DNA of 64,000 bases from Podaxis mareebaensis (taxonomy: Eukaryota > Basidiomycota > Agaricomycetes > Agaricales > Agaricaceae): positions 124,001-188,000 of the forward strand of contig JAEUWP010000402.1 of assembly GCA_018524725.1 (NCBI GenBank). The letters are read 5' to 3'. The notes under the pieces are model-generated. The model had not been told where the DNA came from, did no database searches, and was given only the letters and a program-made list of their open reading frames with translations. Below, in pieces: positions 1 to 11,674 of this stretch. Within the stretch, counting starts at the first letter, position 1; each line of letters begins with the position of its first letter. Made by a program: the position numbers and the translations under genes.

Positions 1-131
1 ACTTTGTGAGTCGTCATCGTATGCAACGAGTCCTATATCACTGTCAGCGACGAGTCAAGCTAGGCCCAGCCCAAAGACATACCGTGCATGATGGTGGTAA
101 GACGACAAGGAGTGTGTGAATTCCATCACAA

Positions 132-1642
132 ATGCGTTTGGCCTCCTTCCTCTACCTTCTCGGCATTCTCTACTCGACATGGGCACTCAACACGACAGCT
201 GTACATGATTTCTTCGGCCGCAATGCAGCGCCTGGTGCGTCTGCACATACAAATAACTGGGCTGTGCTGGTTTGCACGTCGCGGTACTGGTTCAATTACA
301 GGGTACGTCGACATATCTCTCGGATACCTCAGGTACTGACCGGCGACGGCAGCACATGGCAAACGCCCTCGGGATGTGCGTCATGGTCACTTATTTCCCA
401 GAAAATACGATCTGAAACGCAACCGACAGGTACCGGACAGTTAAACGACTCGGCATACCGGATTCGAATATTATCCTCATGCTGGCCGATGACGCATCAT
501 GTAACTTGCGTAACAAATTCCCCGGAAGCGTCTATGCAAACCCTGGGCGACACTTAGACCTTTATGGTGACAATATTGAGGTGGATTATCGTGGCTACGA
601 AGTGACCGTTGAGAATTTCATCCGAGTCCTGACCGGTATGTCATCCAGACCCCATTTACGCCTGTTGATCCGTTTACCCACTTGTTTTTGTAGGCAGAAT
701 GGACCATTCTGTTCCTCGCTCAAAGCGTCTTCTGTCAGATGAACGTTCGAACATATTTGTGTATATGACCGGACACGGTGGAAATGAATTCCTGAAATTC
801 CAGGATAACGAAGAAATCAGTGCCTTTGATATAGCAGACGCGTTTGAACAGATGTATCAGAAGAAACGGTGCGTTCCCTCTCCTTCGTTGTCTTCTCACA
901 CTTCATTGCTTACATGATTTTGTTAGCTACAATGAAATATTCTTCATGATTGATACCTGCCAAGCGAACACCATGTATTCAAAATTCTACTCCCCCAATA
1001 TCCTCGCTACGGGCTCATCCGAACTCGGAGAGAACTCGTACTCGGTACGAAATTTGTCGCGTACTGGCGGATACTTTAATATTTAACGCATATCCCCAGT
1101 ACGCCAATGACAACGACATTGGCGTTGCTGTCATTGATGCTTACACACACTACATCCTAGAATTCATGGAAGGTATTAACAAGACGAGTCAAATGTCTAT
1201 GCAGGACCTGGTCCGTCCCTCACCTCGACCTCCGAACTAAGCTCCACTAACCTACTTTTCGCCCCGCCAGTTTAACTCCTATAATCCCGCAAAAATCAAC
1301 TCACATCCTGGCGTTCGAAGTGATCTCTTCAAGCGCCCACTCGACAAAGCGCTAATCACCGACTTCTTCGGTGGTGTCGCACAGGCAGAAGTGACGTCTT
1401 CCATCGAAGATCCCGACACTTATCCACCAAAGGCCAAACCTCCGCCAGTATCGGCGACAGACGATGCTTTAGATAACGCCGTCTCGTCCTCACTACCCAA
1501 CAGTTCCCTAGCACTTACCCCTACAAAGGCAGCCACATCTGATTTCCGCACTATTCGACTGTGGGGTGGCCTTGCACTTATTGGCGCGCTCACAAGTTGG
1601 GTTTTCAGGCCTCGACAGCAGCATAAAACATGTTCAATGTAG
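132..1642 (+). CDS. GPI8: GPI-anchor transamidase catalytic subunit (GPI8/PIG-K), C13 cysteine protease
   Basis: Catalytic subunit of the ER GPI transamidase, which cleaves the C-terminal signal of substrate proteins and joins them to GPI. About seven exons can be joined by clean GT-AG introns. The protein starts with a signal peptide ([18 protein letters not shown]), then [17 protein letters not shown], an '[20 protein letters not shown]' block, the catalytic His in YMTGHGG and the catalytic Cys in MIDTCQA. The family block LITDFFGG follows. The C-terminus has one hydrophobic segment (about [16 protein letters not shown]) and a short basic tail, as expected for a type I ER membrane protein. 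The first ATG of the signal peptide is taken as the start. The intron before [11 protein letters not shown] (about 1045-1101) is required to keep frame. Family assignment is firm; individual splice sites are inferred. Confidence 0.95.
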
Positions 1643-1877
1643 CCTCCTTTCGATACGACTCAATAGAGGTTTGGTTTGGACACCCTCCGAATGTGCGATC
1701 GCTTTCGACGGCAGTCATACCCAAGCACCTCAACTTAGCTTTCTATTCTCACAAAAACATTCATTCTGCTGAACTATTCGTCACTAGTCAAAGACCTTCT
1801 CTGTCTTCAAGATCCCAGAGCCATGCTGTGGTATGAATCTCATCAATACCCCGTCTTCGAAACCTGGAATACAAAAC
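1643..1877. other. Short convergent intergenic region
   Basis: Region between the stop codons of GPI8 (+) and the first GH25 gene (-). It should hold both 3' UTRs; no further gene is seen. Confidence 0.6.
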
Positions 1878-2918
1878 TCACCGCTTCAATCCGGCAGCAT
1901 CGCCGTTGAACAAATCTTGATCGCCAGGGTTCGGTCCAGAATCCGCATACTGCCAGAAGGTAGTGAACCTAGACACCCCCAAATAAGCTCACTATTACCA
2001 GCAAAACAGTCACGAGCCGCGGCGCACGAAACAACTTACGCGTATCCAGCAGGAAGCGGCCCAATGCTTGATGCGTAGCGAGCAATCCAGAGCGGGTTTG
2101 TCGACGAGAAGGCAGCGCTATTGCCCGTGCAGGTCGTCCACCAGTCGGTGGTGGTGTAGATGATGGGGAATCTGGTGACACAGTGAGTGTCACATGTCGT
2201 CAAAGGGGGCGAAAGTGCATATACTAACCTGCCGGTCCTTGACTGGTATGTGTTGGAGAAGTCTCGGATCCAAGAAACCATAGCGGACGCGCTTAAGCCA
2301 TAGCATTCGGCTCCATTGGGGTTATCTGATCAAATGGGTTTGGAGTCTTATGGTGGTTATTGATAAATGAAAGCTCACATTCGATGTCGAGGACACCAGG
2401 AAGGGTAATGCCTATATATCGTTAAGAACGCGTTCCTTTGACACCCACACGGCGGCAAACTTACCGTCAGCGCTCCACCCACCTTGGACCGAACATACTT
2501 GAGTTCGCAATCACGTGTCGAAATGGGATTTACGTACCTCCGTGAGCAAGGAAGAAGTTCGCCTGAGTAGCTCCACTGCTACTATCCGGGTGCGCGAAAT
2601 GGTAAGCGCCACGAATCAGGCCAGCATTGGTCGCGCCTGTGTACTGGCTACTGAACGTACTACTAATGAAAGCTACCAGGAACCATCCCGGTCACATAAC
2701 CGCTACACTACGACGTTCCGAGAGGACCTACTCGTTCCTTCTGTCGCCTTGATGAAAGCAAACGAGATGCCATTCGCCTTAACAGTGTTCCAGTTGACGT
2801 TCGGTTGGAACCCAGAGACATCGATACCCTGAGGCTGGGATTGCCTGCCATCGAGGGTGATGTTGAGTGGACTTGCGATAGCAAAGGCGGCTAAGCTGAG
2901 AAGAGCGAGGAGCTTCAT
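1878..2918 (-). CDS. Secreted GH25 lysozyme (muramidase), copy 1
   Basis: GH25 (Chalaropsis-type) N-acetylmuramidase, expected to cleave the glycan of bacterial peptidoglycan outside the cell. The start [18 protein letters not shown] is a typical signal peptide. The GH25 fold begins with [13 protein letters not shown], carrying the first catalytic-pocket Asp, then [10 protein letters not shown]. Further on come PGVLDIE, holding the catalytic D-x-E pair, and then [13 protein letters not shown] and [16 protein letters not shown]. The last exon reads [14 protein letters not shown] and stops after AGLKR. Several introns of about 50-60 nt interrupt the gene. Copy 2 lies about 1 kb upstream on the same strand with the same domain order, so this is a tandem duplication. 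An AT-rich TATATATA stretch lies about 40 bp upstream of the start. Family assignment is firm; bacterial prey or competitors as substrate source is inference. Confidence 0.93.
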
Positions 2919-3970
2919 TGTGTCTCCAGAGGGAACCACTGAGTCACAAAACTCCTACATATATATACGTTTCCATGCCAGTGCTCTCATAGTCTTTCAC
3001 CACGGGAAGTTTGTTGTGAGTACTTTATTATATTTCTGAGAAAGGTGACACAATTTAGACACCAGGCCCGACAGTTGCAACCTGTCCAAATGAACAGCCC
3101 GCGAGGATGGAGGAGAAAATAGAGCCAAAATAAACAGTGCCCCATATGCTCGGTAAACATTCCTGCTTCCTCAACGTTACAGCCTGGCTCGTAACTCGTG
3201 AGTGTAGTATCATCTGATCCCTGGCCGCCTAACAAAAATGCTATCAACTCATCATAACTCTTCTCATTTCAAGGTCTTATGAAGGTGCTCCACTTCGACT
3301 TCCTATGTAAATGTCTCCTTATCTGTTGGGACTGATTGATGTCTCAGGCTGAACACAACGAGCCGATAAACATCACTTCGATCCGTGGGTACGTATGTTC
3401 TACTTTTGAGAGGTCAATGCACTTTCTAGGGAAATACGATGCCTAATTATAGGTCAGAGAATATTAATATGTGTAGGCCCAGATGGAATATTCAGTTGAG
3501 AAGGGATTAAAAGCGTCAGCAGGACGAAGGACATTGTGGAAGCTGGGTCTTGTTTTGGTTAGCCCGGGTCTTGTTGACGTGGGCACACGACAACGAGAAT
3601 CGTGTCTCGAGGCTCAGGAAATGGTCCAGATGGTATGTCAGTTCCTTGGCTTCTCAGATGCTGTCTTACGCCGTTAACCCCGTGGGCTCGTTTTTTTTTT
3701 GACCAGCCTGTATGAGATTCAAACCTGGATAGTGATACGCGGCAGAGATACATGTGTATGTGAGGCGACTACCAATGTAGGAAGCTCAATTGAATTCAAC
3801 GATAGATTGTAGCTGGCACCCATCATCAATCAACCTCAAACGAGTGTACGATTCAACATTTAAAAGAAACATAGTCAGAGTTCAAATAACAAGCCAAAAG
3901 AATGGATTCATCCGATGCTGTAATAGTCGGATAGGCGGCAATTCATGAACCCTTAGCCATCCTGGGACGT
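2919..3970. other. Intergenic region between GH25 copies
   Basis: No credible gene. Short ORFs on both strands have no recognisable domain. The left end holds the copy 1 promoter (TATATATA near 2959-2966). There is a T-run near 3690-3700. Confidence 0.6.
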
Positions 3971-5087
3971 TCACCAATCAGTCACACAACCGTCTGTCGA
4001 AGGACGTAAACTATACACACACCTCTTCAAGCCAGCCATATCACCGTTAAATATGTTCTGATCGCCTGGGTTGGGGCCGTGGTCGGCGTACTGCCAGAAT
4101 GTTGCGAATCTAATACAAGATATTGTCACTAATGGCAGTTGACTTGAAACTGACAGCAATAAACATACTTCCAGCCAGCCGGCAACGCCCCAATGGAAGA
4201 GGCATAGCGGGCAATCCACAAAGGATTAGTCGAAGCGAAGGCAGCGCTATTACCCGTGCAGGTCTTCCACCAGTCAGTGGTAGTGTAGATAACTGTTTTC
4301 AGAACAATGACATGAGTGCCTTTCCTCATGTGGAGCTATACGTACTAGGATAACTGCCGGTCAAGTCAGTACACAGGGCCTATTTTTGTTCAACCAATAG
4401 AATCAACAACATACCGCTTGGTCTTGGCGTGATAGGTATTGGAGAAATCCTTGATCCACGCTACCATGGCGGCGTGGCTCAAGCCATAACAGGTAGCTCC
4501 ACTTGGGTTATCTGGAAGGATATTGATGTCAGTTTCTGACATTAAGGATCAGATGGAGCCAGTACATTCGATGTCAAGGACGCCGGGAAGTGTGATTCCT
4601 AAGACGAGCCGAGGATGAACCTGAGAACGAGAGCTCTATTGAAAAGATTTTACCGTCGGGGCTCCAACCACCTGAATATCGCATGTGAGCAAGCAATGAT
4701 TGAAAAGTTATATCCACGTACCACCATGGGCCAGGAAGAAATTGGCCTGCGCAGCTCCACTGCTGCTACCTGGGTGGGCGAAGTGATAAGCACCACGGAT
4801 CAGACCAGCCTTAGTAGCACCAGTGTATTGGCTACTGAAAGCACTGCTCTTGAAGGCTTTAAAACGGGTCAAGATAAAGTTAGAAGCTCGCGGCTTTAAA
4901 ACATACTTGTCCCTTCCGTCGCCTTGATAAAGGCAAATGAAACACCGCTGGACTTAACCTTCGCCCAGTTAACGTTAGGCTGATGGCCAGACACGTCGAT
5001 ACCCTTGGGCTGAGCACGCTTGGCTAGTTCAACCGGGGTGGCGTATGCCACAGTAGCGACAAGAATCAGAGGGAAGATTGACCACAT
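3971..5087 (-). CDS. Secreted GH25 lysozyme (muramidase), copy 2
   Basis: Second GH25 muramidase, paralog of the neighbouring gene. It starts with signal peptide MWSIFPLILVATVAYATPVE and a KR dibasic before the mature enzyme (AKRAQPKGIDVSG), which suggests Kex2-type processing that copy 1 lacks. The GH25 blocks [44 protein letters not shown] and FWQYADHGPNPGD are all present, in exons split by short introns. The unspliced reading runs about 16 residues past AGLKR, where copy 1 stops. A small intron starting GTGTGTATAG could shorten this tail, so the 3' end is uncertain by up to about 50 nt. Family assignment is firm. Confidence 0.9.
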
Positions 5088-6922
5088 ACTGTTCTGTTAT
5101 GCGAAAGGAATGGATGGAGAAGAAGGCGATTGCTTCTGTGGAAAGGTTACCGTTTCTTGTGTGTTTTATACCATCATCCCATGGTGCATTATCCACACTG
5201 GTATGTCGCATGTGTTAACTGCAAAAGATCTTTGAAACTAAGAAGCACTGAATGTAGTGTTAGAAGTTGATAGATTTGACATACTTGCTAGTGTAGCCCA
5301 ACGGTGGCATTGCATAGCGACAGCAGACATGTCACAAGAAGTTGTCATGATAATGATCCAAAGTCGATAGATGTATCCGGTCAGAGGAAATGACAGTGGT
5401 CCTCGTGGATGACCGGGAAACATTGAAAGATCAAGAAAATACCAAAAATCTGGATCGTGGATTGTGACTTTGAAGCAACTGGAAGATTCACATGTTGAGA
5501 GTTTTGGAAGCTTCCTTTCCTTGATCACGGACAACGCCCCTATACGTTCACCGGCACCTGCCGCCGCGCGTGGTGCAACCGAATGCTCAAACTTCAGATT
5601 TGATATCATGAGAGGAAGAAGGACTGAAGACATGTGTCAGTGAAGCTGCTAGTGGACAGTACATGAGATCAACTATAACAACGGCCGTCGTTATCGGAAA
5701 CCTGATATTTACCGGTTTATATATTTCTTCACCGCCTCGTCTCCAGAAGGATACAGCCACGAAGGTTCTATTTTTTATAGTGATCCAAACCCAGCTGTTA
5801 CGCGGCCAAAGATGACTGTGTGTCCTTGAAACTATGTAAATGCTAGAAGTTGAACACAGTTTTCTCTTCGGGCCAGAGGAAGATATGCAGGCCACCCCCT
5901 TGATCAAATACCAATACGTCATGAGCACGGCGAAGGTCAAGTCATGAATGCCGACTCTATCGCGAGAACGAGAGATCAGTTCGACGAATCTCTGCTCAGC
6001 GACCCGGTGTTTCGTTTCTATTTCCCCAGTTCTTCAACCTCTGCCAACAGCTGTCAGCCCTCAAGCCAAACCTTACCCAAGGTAGTATAGCTCGCATGAT
6101 TTCTCGATGCAAGTCACTCAACACAGCGACACTTAGAATCTGTCGCGAGTGGCCCCTGGAAACTGCTGGTTGTTGTGATGCTGCTAAGTAAGACAACCAC
6201 TAAGATTGCAATCCCAGTCTTTTGCGAGCTGCTAAAGAAATGGCCGACGCCATGGGCTATAATCACAAGGTTCGCCGAATTGTAATGCAAGAGCTATCCA
6301 GGGATTTGACAAAAGTGCGTTTTCCAAGTCAACCAACATGAGCTGGGGAACCATATTCATTGCTGTGGGATACAATGTCCGCTCACGACGATTAATAGAA
6401 ATATCATCAGTATATGTTCGTGATCCACCTCGTGGACACGGTCCCCGTCCTCCAAGATCTGCATCACCAACAAGATGCCAGTCAAGCTACACCATGATTC
6501 AGCGTAATGAACGATATCCTCTAACCCCAATATCACGTTATCTGGAACAGGACCCTACGCATTAGATTCCTACCGCATCTTCTGCCCAAATACAATGATC
6601 CTTTCTGTGAAGAGTGGAAAGCCGTCCTACCCACGGACAAGGATTGATCCTTTACCTAGTGCGTTTGCCTCCGTGTTCATGTCACCTTCATTGTTGGTGT
6701 CACAAGCGCTGGAAATGGGCATATGAGGAGCGGAAGCAATGGTCACCTCTCACAGGTCGCGTAACCCCTGCCGACATTCCACTTCTGAAATCGCTGGTTG
6801 AGCAGCTCACGGTATATCATGTCCGCCAAAAATAAGGTAGGGAGGATATCATGAAGCATTGCAGTATTATACACATGAATATTTCTGACCGAGAGTTCTG
6901 ATCGCATATTCGACGTGCTTGC
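5088..6922. other. Region without a convincing gene
   Basis: About 1.8 kb in which no family can be recognised. A minus-strand ORF (5238-5633) and plus-strand fragments between 6240 and 6835 look like pieces of degraded genes: short open stretches with coding-like composition interrupted by stops. One stretch (about 5400-5560, minus) reads FKVTIHDPDFWY, faintly like the start of a cyclopropane-fatty-acid-synthase-type methyltransferase. This is too short to call. Confidence 0.4.
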
Positions 6923-9132
6923 TCACAATTTAGCTGGCAACCTTGGCTGCCAGTCAACACGTTCAACCTGTCGATGATGCAATCAATTCTCGACAATAAT
7001 TGAAGATGGAATGTCATACCATCTCGGGGCGTAAATCATCTATTGATGGCGCACCGAGGAACCTCATAGCTGTCACAATTTCTCTTTGCAAGATCTGGAC
7101 CAACTTCACGACACCTGCAACACCGTATGCCTGTGTCAAGTACGTCATTACCTTTCTCGTTCTTGAAGGACCGGACTTACACTTTGGGCATAAAGGAAGG
7201 ATCGACCAAGTCCGACCGCTTTGGCCCCCAAACATAATGCTTTGACAACATCCGTTCCTCTGTAGACGCCACCTTAATTATACCCGGTCTTAGCCTGAGT
7301 TTTAGGCCACAGTCGATGCACATACCATCAATATACACTGAACAATGTGAGTTAGTATCAGGGCGAAATCCGAAATTGATCAAAGTTAGATACGAACCTT
7401 CAAGTTTGTTAAAGATGTCAGGACGTTTCTGACGGAGTTTATATAAAACCTCCAAAGGGGGCATAGAGCTGAAATGTCATACAAAGTTCGTCAGGTCTGT
7501 AAAACCATACCTGTCGTCTAATCACTCACTACTCCAGTTGCCGACCTACGCCGAACGTTGAGACGTGCTGTCTATTAATACCCGAGGAGAGGCTCACCAC
7601 CATGGTTTGAAAGAAGAATTCCATCTACTCCAGCCTCGGCTGCGAGAACCGCATCCTACATCATGTCGAATTAGCACCAAAGCGTCACCGGAACACAATG
7701 AAGTGCACCTCGACACATTGAATACCTGATGATTTCAGCACTGGTTTGATAAGGTGGACCATGAAATGCTCACCTTTAATCACTATTGGGAGCTTTGTGA
7801 TACTTCTTAACCAGGGAACAGTCTGTTACAAGCATCAGATTATATTACGGGGGAGATCGGGTACAGACCACAAACCTTCTCCCACGTCATATCGCGGTCG
7901 TCGTTGGCTACGAGCGCGCCGGCCGTACCCAAGCCATCCACCTCCTCTAGGGCTTGCCCTTCGGACCAATACGTCGGAGTTCCTTTCTCCTCATCTTCCA
8001 ATTCCCAAGGATTGCGAATATCTCTCTCACGATTGCCAGCAACGATCGCATCAACAGTAAGGAAGATGGCCTTGTAGCCTAACCTGTCGACCTCTCTAAC
8101 TCGTTGTTCCGCAATAGAGTCATTGGAATGTTTATAGAGTTGGAAAAAGATAGTTTGCGCCGGAGCGGCAGCTTCCATGATATTGCTGTACGATAAGGAT
8201 GCATTCGAAGACACCATTTGGATGATTCCTGTTTGCGCTGCGCCCTTGGTGATATTAACTTCGCCTAGATGCATGGTCAATCAGATGGCATGAGATCCGA
8301 TTGCTTACTTGCCGTCTGGGTGTCCTAGTTTTGCAAGTCCGGCGGCAGAGACGAACACAGGTATTGAGGACTTGAATCCAAGGATATGGGTCGAAGGATC
8401 GCATCTTGCAACCGGACGCATTACTCGAGCGTTGAAGAAGAATCGAGAAAATGCGCGCGCATTTTCGTCATGGGCTATCCGAAGTCCCCTGGGTCCATTC
8501 TGTTTTCTTGCGATCAAGAGTCAATGTTGCTCACCTATCTCGTCATCTGCAGCTGATGTATAATAATCTCTAGCTTTGCTAGAAAGCGTCTGGCGCGCGA
8601 CAACCTGAGAGATGATGCAGCGTCACAAAACGATTAGACGAGGGTGCACTGACGGACCTCCATATCCCTGAGGTTAAGTATTCTCTGGAGGGGAGGTTTC
8701 CTCTTCGCCGCCTCTTCGACTCGCTCTTCATCCTTCGTCTTCTTTCGGTTTTTCCGGGTCATCGTCAAAGTCTGACCAGCTTGAGCGGTGAGGGGCCCCA
8801 GATGTTTTGAGGGGGGCAAATTCTTCTCCAGAGCATCTGGAGGATGAATGGGCTCATAGGCCGCTGTGGCATCCCGTCCTGCATACTTAAGTATGATCTT
8901 TGCTCCTCCAGGATGATCCTATTAACGGGTCCAGAGCAATGGAGGGTGAAGAACATGTCGATACGTACAGGTAGAAATTCCGTAACGTCGTAAACGTGGT
9001 TTCGGATGATGACCCAACACGACCTGCCAATGCGTCATAGATCAATATGACCCTTCTAGTGTACGTCTGCCTTGTGGAAACTCACTTGGAAGTATTATGT
9101 TGGGCGACCTGCTCCAGTGTCCAGGCGGGCAT
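6923..9132 (-). CDS. Cytochrome b5-FMN alpha-hydroxyacid dehydrogenase (L-lactate dehydrogenase, cytochrome b2-like)
   Basis: Flavocytochrome b2-type enzyme oxidising an L-2-hydroxyacid, classically L-lactate to pyruvate. It starts directly with a cytochrome b5 domain: [32 protein letters not shown], the heme ligand in [17 protein letters not shown], and the second His in [16 protein letters not shown]. The FMN-dependent domain follows: [44 protein letters not shown], then [32 protein letters not shown] with the catalytic His, [21 protein letters not shown], and [14 protein letters not shown]. Many short introns. Without the last intron the protein would end at LRPEMV. Splicing a clean GTATGA...CAG intron gives [16 protein letters not shown], which fits the family end better. 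There is no mitochondrial presequence, and the C-terminal AKL resembles a PTS1 peroxisomal signal. Substrate and location are inference. Confidence 0.9.
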
Positions 9133-11674
9133 GATGGAACGGAAGAATGGGTGCTAGGCTGAAGGGGCTTATGGGACCATTTAATAGCTGCCACTCATCA
9201 ATCACGCTTCGTGGACGTTGCAAGGACTACCGCCGGCCCGCGCTTGTGGACCCGGCAGGACCTGTGTGGCGCTCAACAGGGGACTTACCAGGACACCCTT
9301 TTCAAGCAAAAGCTATCCGAATAGCCATCATGTATCAAGTGTAGTGGCCGCATTCAAGGGTTCAGGAAAATTGCGGTGTCATACCTGCAAGGGCTGGGCC
9401 GCACGAAAGAAGAGCATACAATAGCCGGAGTCCCACCGGTCATGTCAGGAACCCGAATACGAAGCCATAGTGAAGGGTCGTTGTTATTTCAAGCCTAGTG
9501 TTGATAACATGAAACAACGTTTCATAAGGGTTGCGCGTGTAAGTATCTCCTTGCATGTCAACCTCTAATGTCTTGTGGACAGTAGCGGCCCGTGAGATGG
9601 CTGATGCATGGATGCGCGAGGCCACGGGGGAGTCAATCTCAAATGACTAACCGACGATATAACACCAGGTTATGTTCGCAGCAACCCTCCAGATATTTCT
9701 GGATTTCGAACCTTGTAGTCTTCATTGAGCAAGGAGTCTATAGGATCGCTCCAACACATCGTTCAGTAATCACAGATACTATAGTACGAGGTGATCCGTC
9801 CTATGAAATGTCAGAAATACTGACTGTTAATCGATACGCAGCGATAGGGATCAAAAATTGCCAGGGGTGGCTCGAAGGTTGGGTCTCTAGAAAGGAGCAT
9901 CCCAGGGCAGACTAATCCATTGACGTTTGTGGTAACGATGAACTTTTCAGATGTGCAAGTATTGGGCTGCTGTGGTGGTTTGGGCGTTGGGATCACAACC
10001 GCGTATACAGTGAATCGTATTCCAGATAGTTGTGATTTGGCGAGGGCAAAAACGGGATGGTGAAGTATTGAGAGCCAAATGACGATATTCCAACGCGATT
10101 GCAGACGACTCCGAGGACAAGAAGGCTTCTTTAGCTTGCTTCTATTACCGCCCGCGCGCATTACGAACGTCCCAAGCCGGTCGTATCCATGTAGCGAGGC
10201 CATGATAGGGAATTTGACCGAGTCTCCACCGAGAAAATCAACAGATATCATCAAGTGAGTCTTGACCTGACATACCAGCCGGGCAGAAAACTTGCTTTTG
10301 GAGGATGGCAAGGGCTACCAGGTCGGATAGTGCCCTTGTGGTATTTGACCCTGGGTTCATCCGACCACCAAGTTTAGCTTTCCATTTCCTCCAAAACGAA
10401 TATTGTTCAGATCCGGGAAAAACTTCTGAGCTCCAGACGTCTGATCGACCCCATAAACATACTAGCATGACACCACCAAAAAAATAACATACCAGCATGA
10501 TTCTGTGACGCCACTTAACCGTGGTGGTCGTAAACGTCAGGAGCAAGCGAACAAAGACGTGCCTGCCACCCTATGATACAAATTTCGGAACTCCTGTAAT
10601 TAACCAGAATAACCAGAAGATTTGTTGCTCTCGAAGATTTCCAATGAGGTTACTGAGGACGACGGGAGGTGTGATTCTAGACTCATATTCCGGATTGCAG
10701 TGACCTTGAGGCACCTTTTTCGACGCCATCAAAGAAAGTCACTCCAGGTGATCACAGGCATTTGCATTTCTCACTGGGAGTACTCAGTCATGATCCAAGA
10801 CCGAAAACTCCATCCTCGACTTTCAACATCTGCCGTTGCACGAACCCGACATCAACACAGACACCGCCCATCCCTTAAATCAACTTCATCTATCAAAGCC
10901 ACATGTCCGTACCCAGTGTGTGAGGGCAGCCGGAAAACATTAGAAGAACAGAACGACGAGCCAAAGCCCAAGCCCCGAGTTTCGCCGACGACAGGGAGCA
11001 CTCTAAGTCCCATAAACTATGTAACACCAAACCCGGACTTTACAAGGTCTAAGTACCATCGTGATATCAGTTCCGAGCTAAGTTTAGTTTATCGTGCTCC
11101 CTCGAGTCCGATAATCCTGGAACAACGGTCAACGACCGGCGGATACCACAGAGCCACACGTCAACAAGGCCACGAGACGAACAACACAGAAGACCCAAGA
11201 AAATTTTCAGATGGGGACTGAGAAGCAAGCCAAAAACGCCCAAGAGAACCAGAAAGAACCTGAGAGAACCAGCCCCATGTGAAACAACCAGAAAATAGGG
11301 TCGGGGACTGCCGAATTAAAATTCTCAGGCTCATCTCCGTTGTGGTCTTTTCTGCCCATAAATAATTCGTATATTCATTATTCCAAAAGTCGCAGGCAAG
11401 TGCGAAGAGGAGACAGAAAAGACAGACGTATGTACGTAGTATGCAGTATATACAGAAAGAGAACACAATTTGCCAACAAAAGGTTACAAGATGAGCACTA
11501 TGGATTATTTGATCGGAAAAAAAGTCTACCTCTCCAATCACGACCAAGAAACAAGAGAGGGAATACGGAGAACACGAAGATTACATTCCCGGTGGGAAAA
11601 CAAGAAACGGAAGGAAAGGCAGTCCAAGTAGATGAAGAGATTATACAGGACTATAGCTCCCTGCAGTGGCAAGG
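9133..11674. other. Intergenic region, no confirmed gene
   Basis: About 2.5 kb between the FMN dehydrogenase start and the TUP1 3' end. Minus-strand ORFs at 9440-9625, 9811-10311 and 10238-10546 show no recognisable motif and do not join into one protein. A plus-strand ORF at 10622-11221 (199 codons, basic, Ser/Thr/Pro-rich) is the longest reading frame. It has no family match that I know and may be chance. Sequence near 11240-11600 is A/G-rich and probably contains the TUP1 3' UTR. Confidence 0.45.

Noticed and set aside
3690..3780. T-run next to GATTCAAACC, possible minus-strand tRNA
   Set aside because: The T-run is on the wrong side for a Pol III terminator of that strand and the T-stem does not pair.
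5238..5633. 131-codon minus-strand ORF with FKVTIHDPDFWY
   Set aside because: A single weak match to a methyltransferase-like segment; no SAM-binding motif or neighbouring exons to support a gene.
10622..11221. 199-codon plus-strand ORF
   Set aside because: No domain, composition like random open sequence, and position overlaps the probable TUP1 3' flank. Mentioned only as part of the intergenic region.
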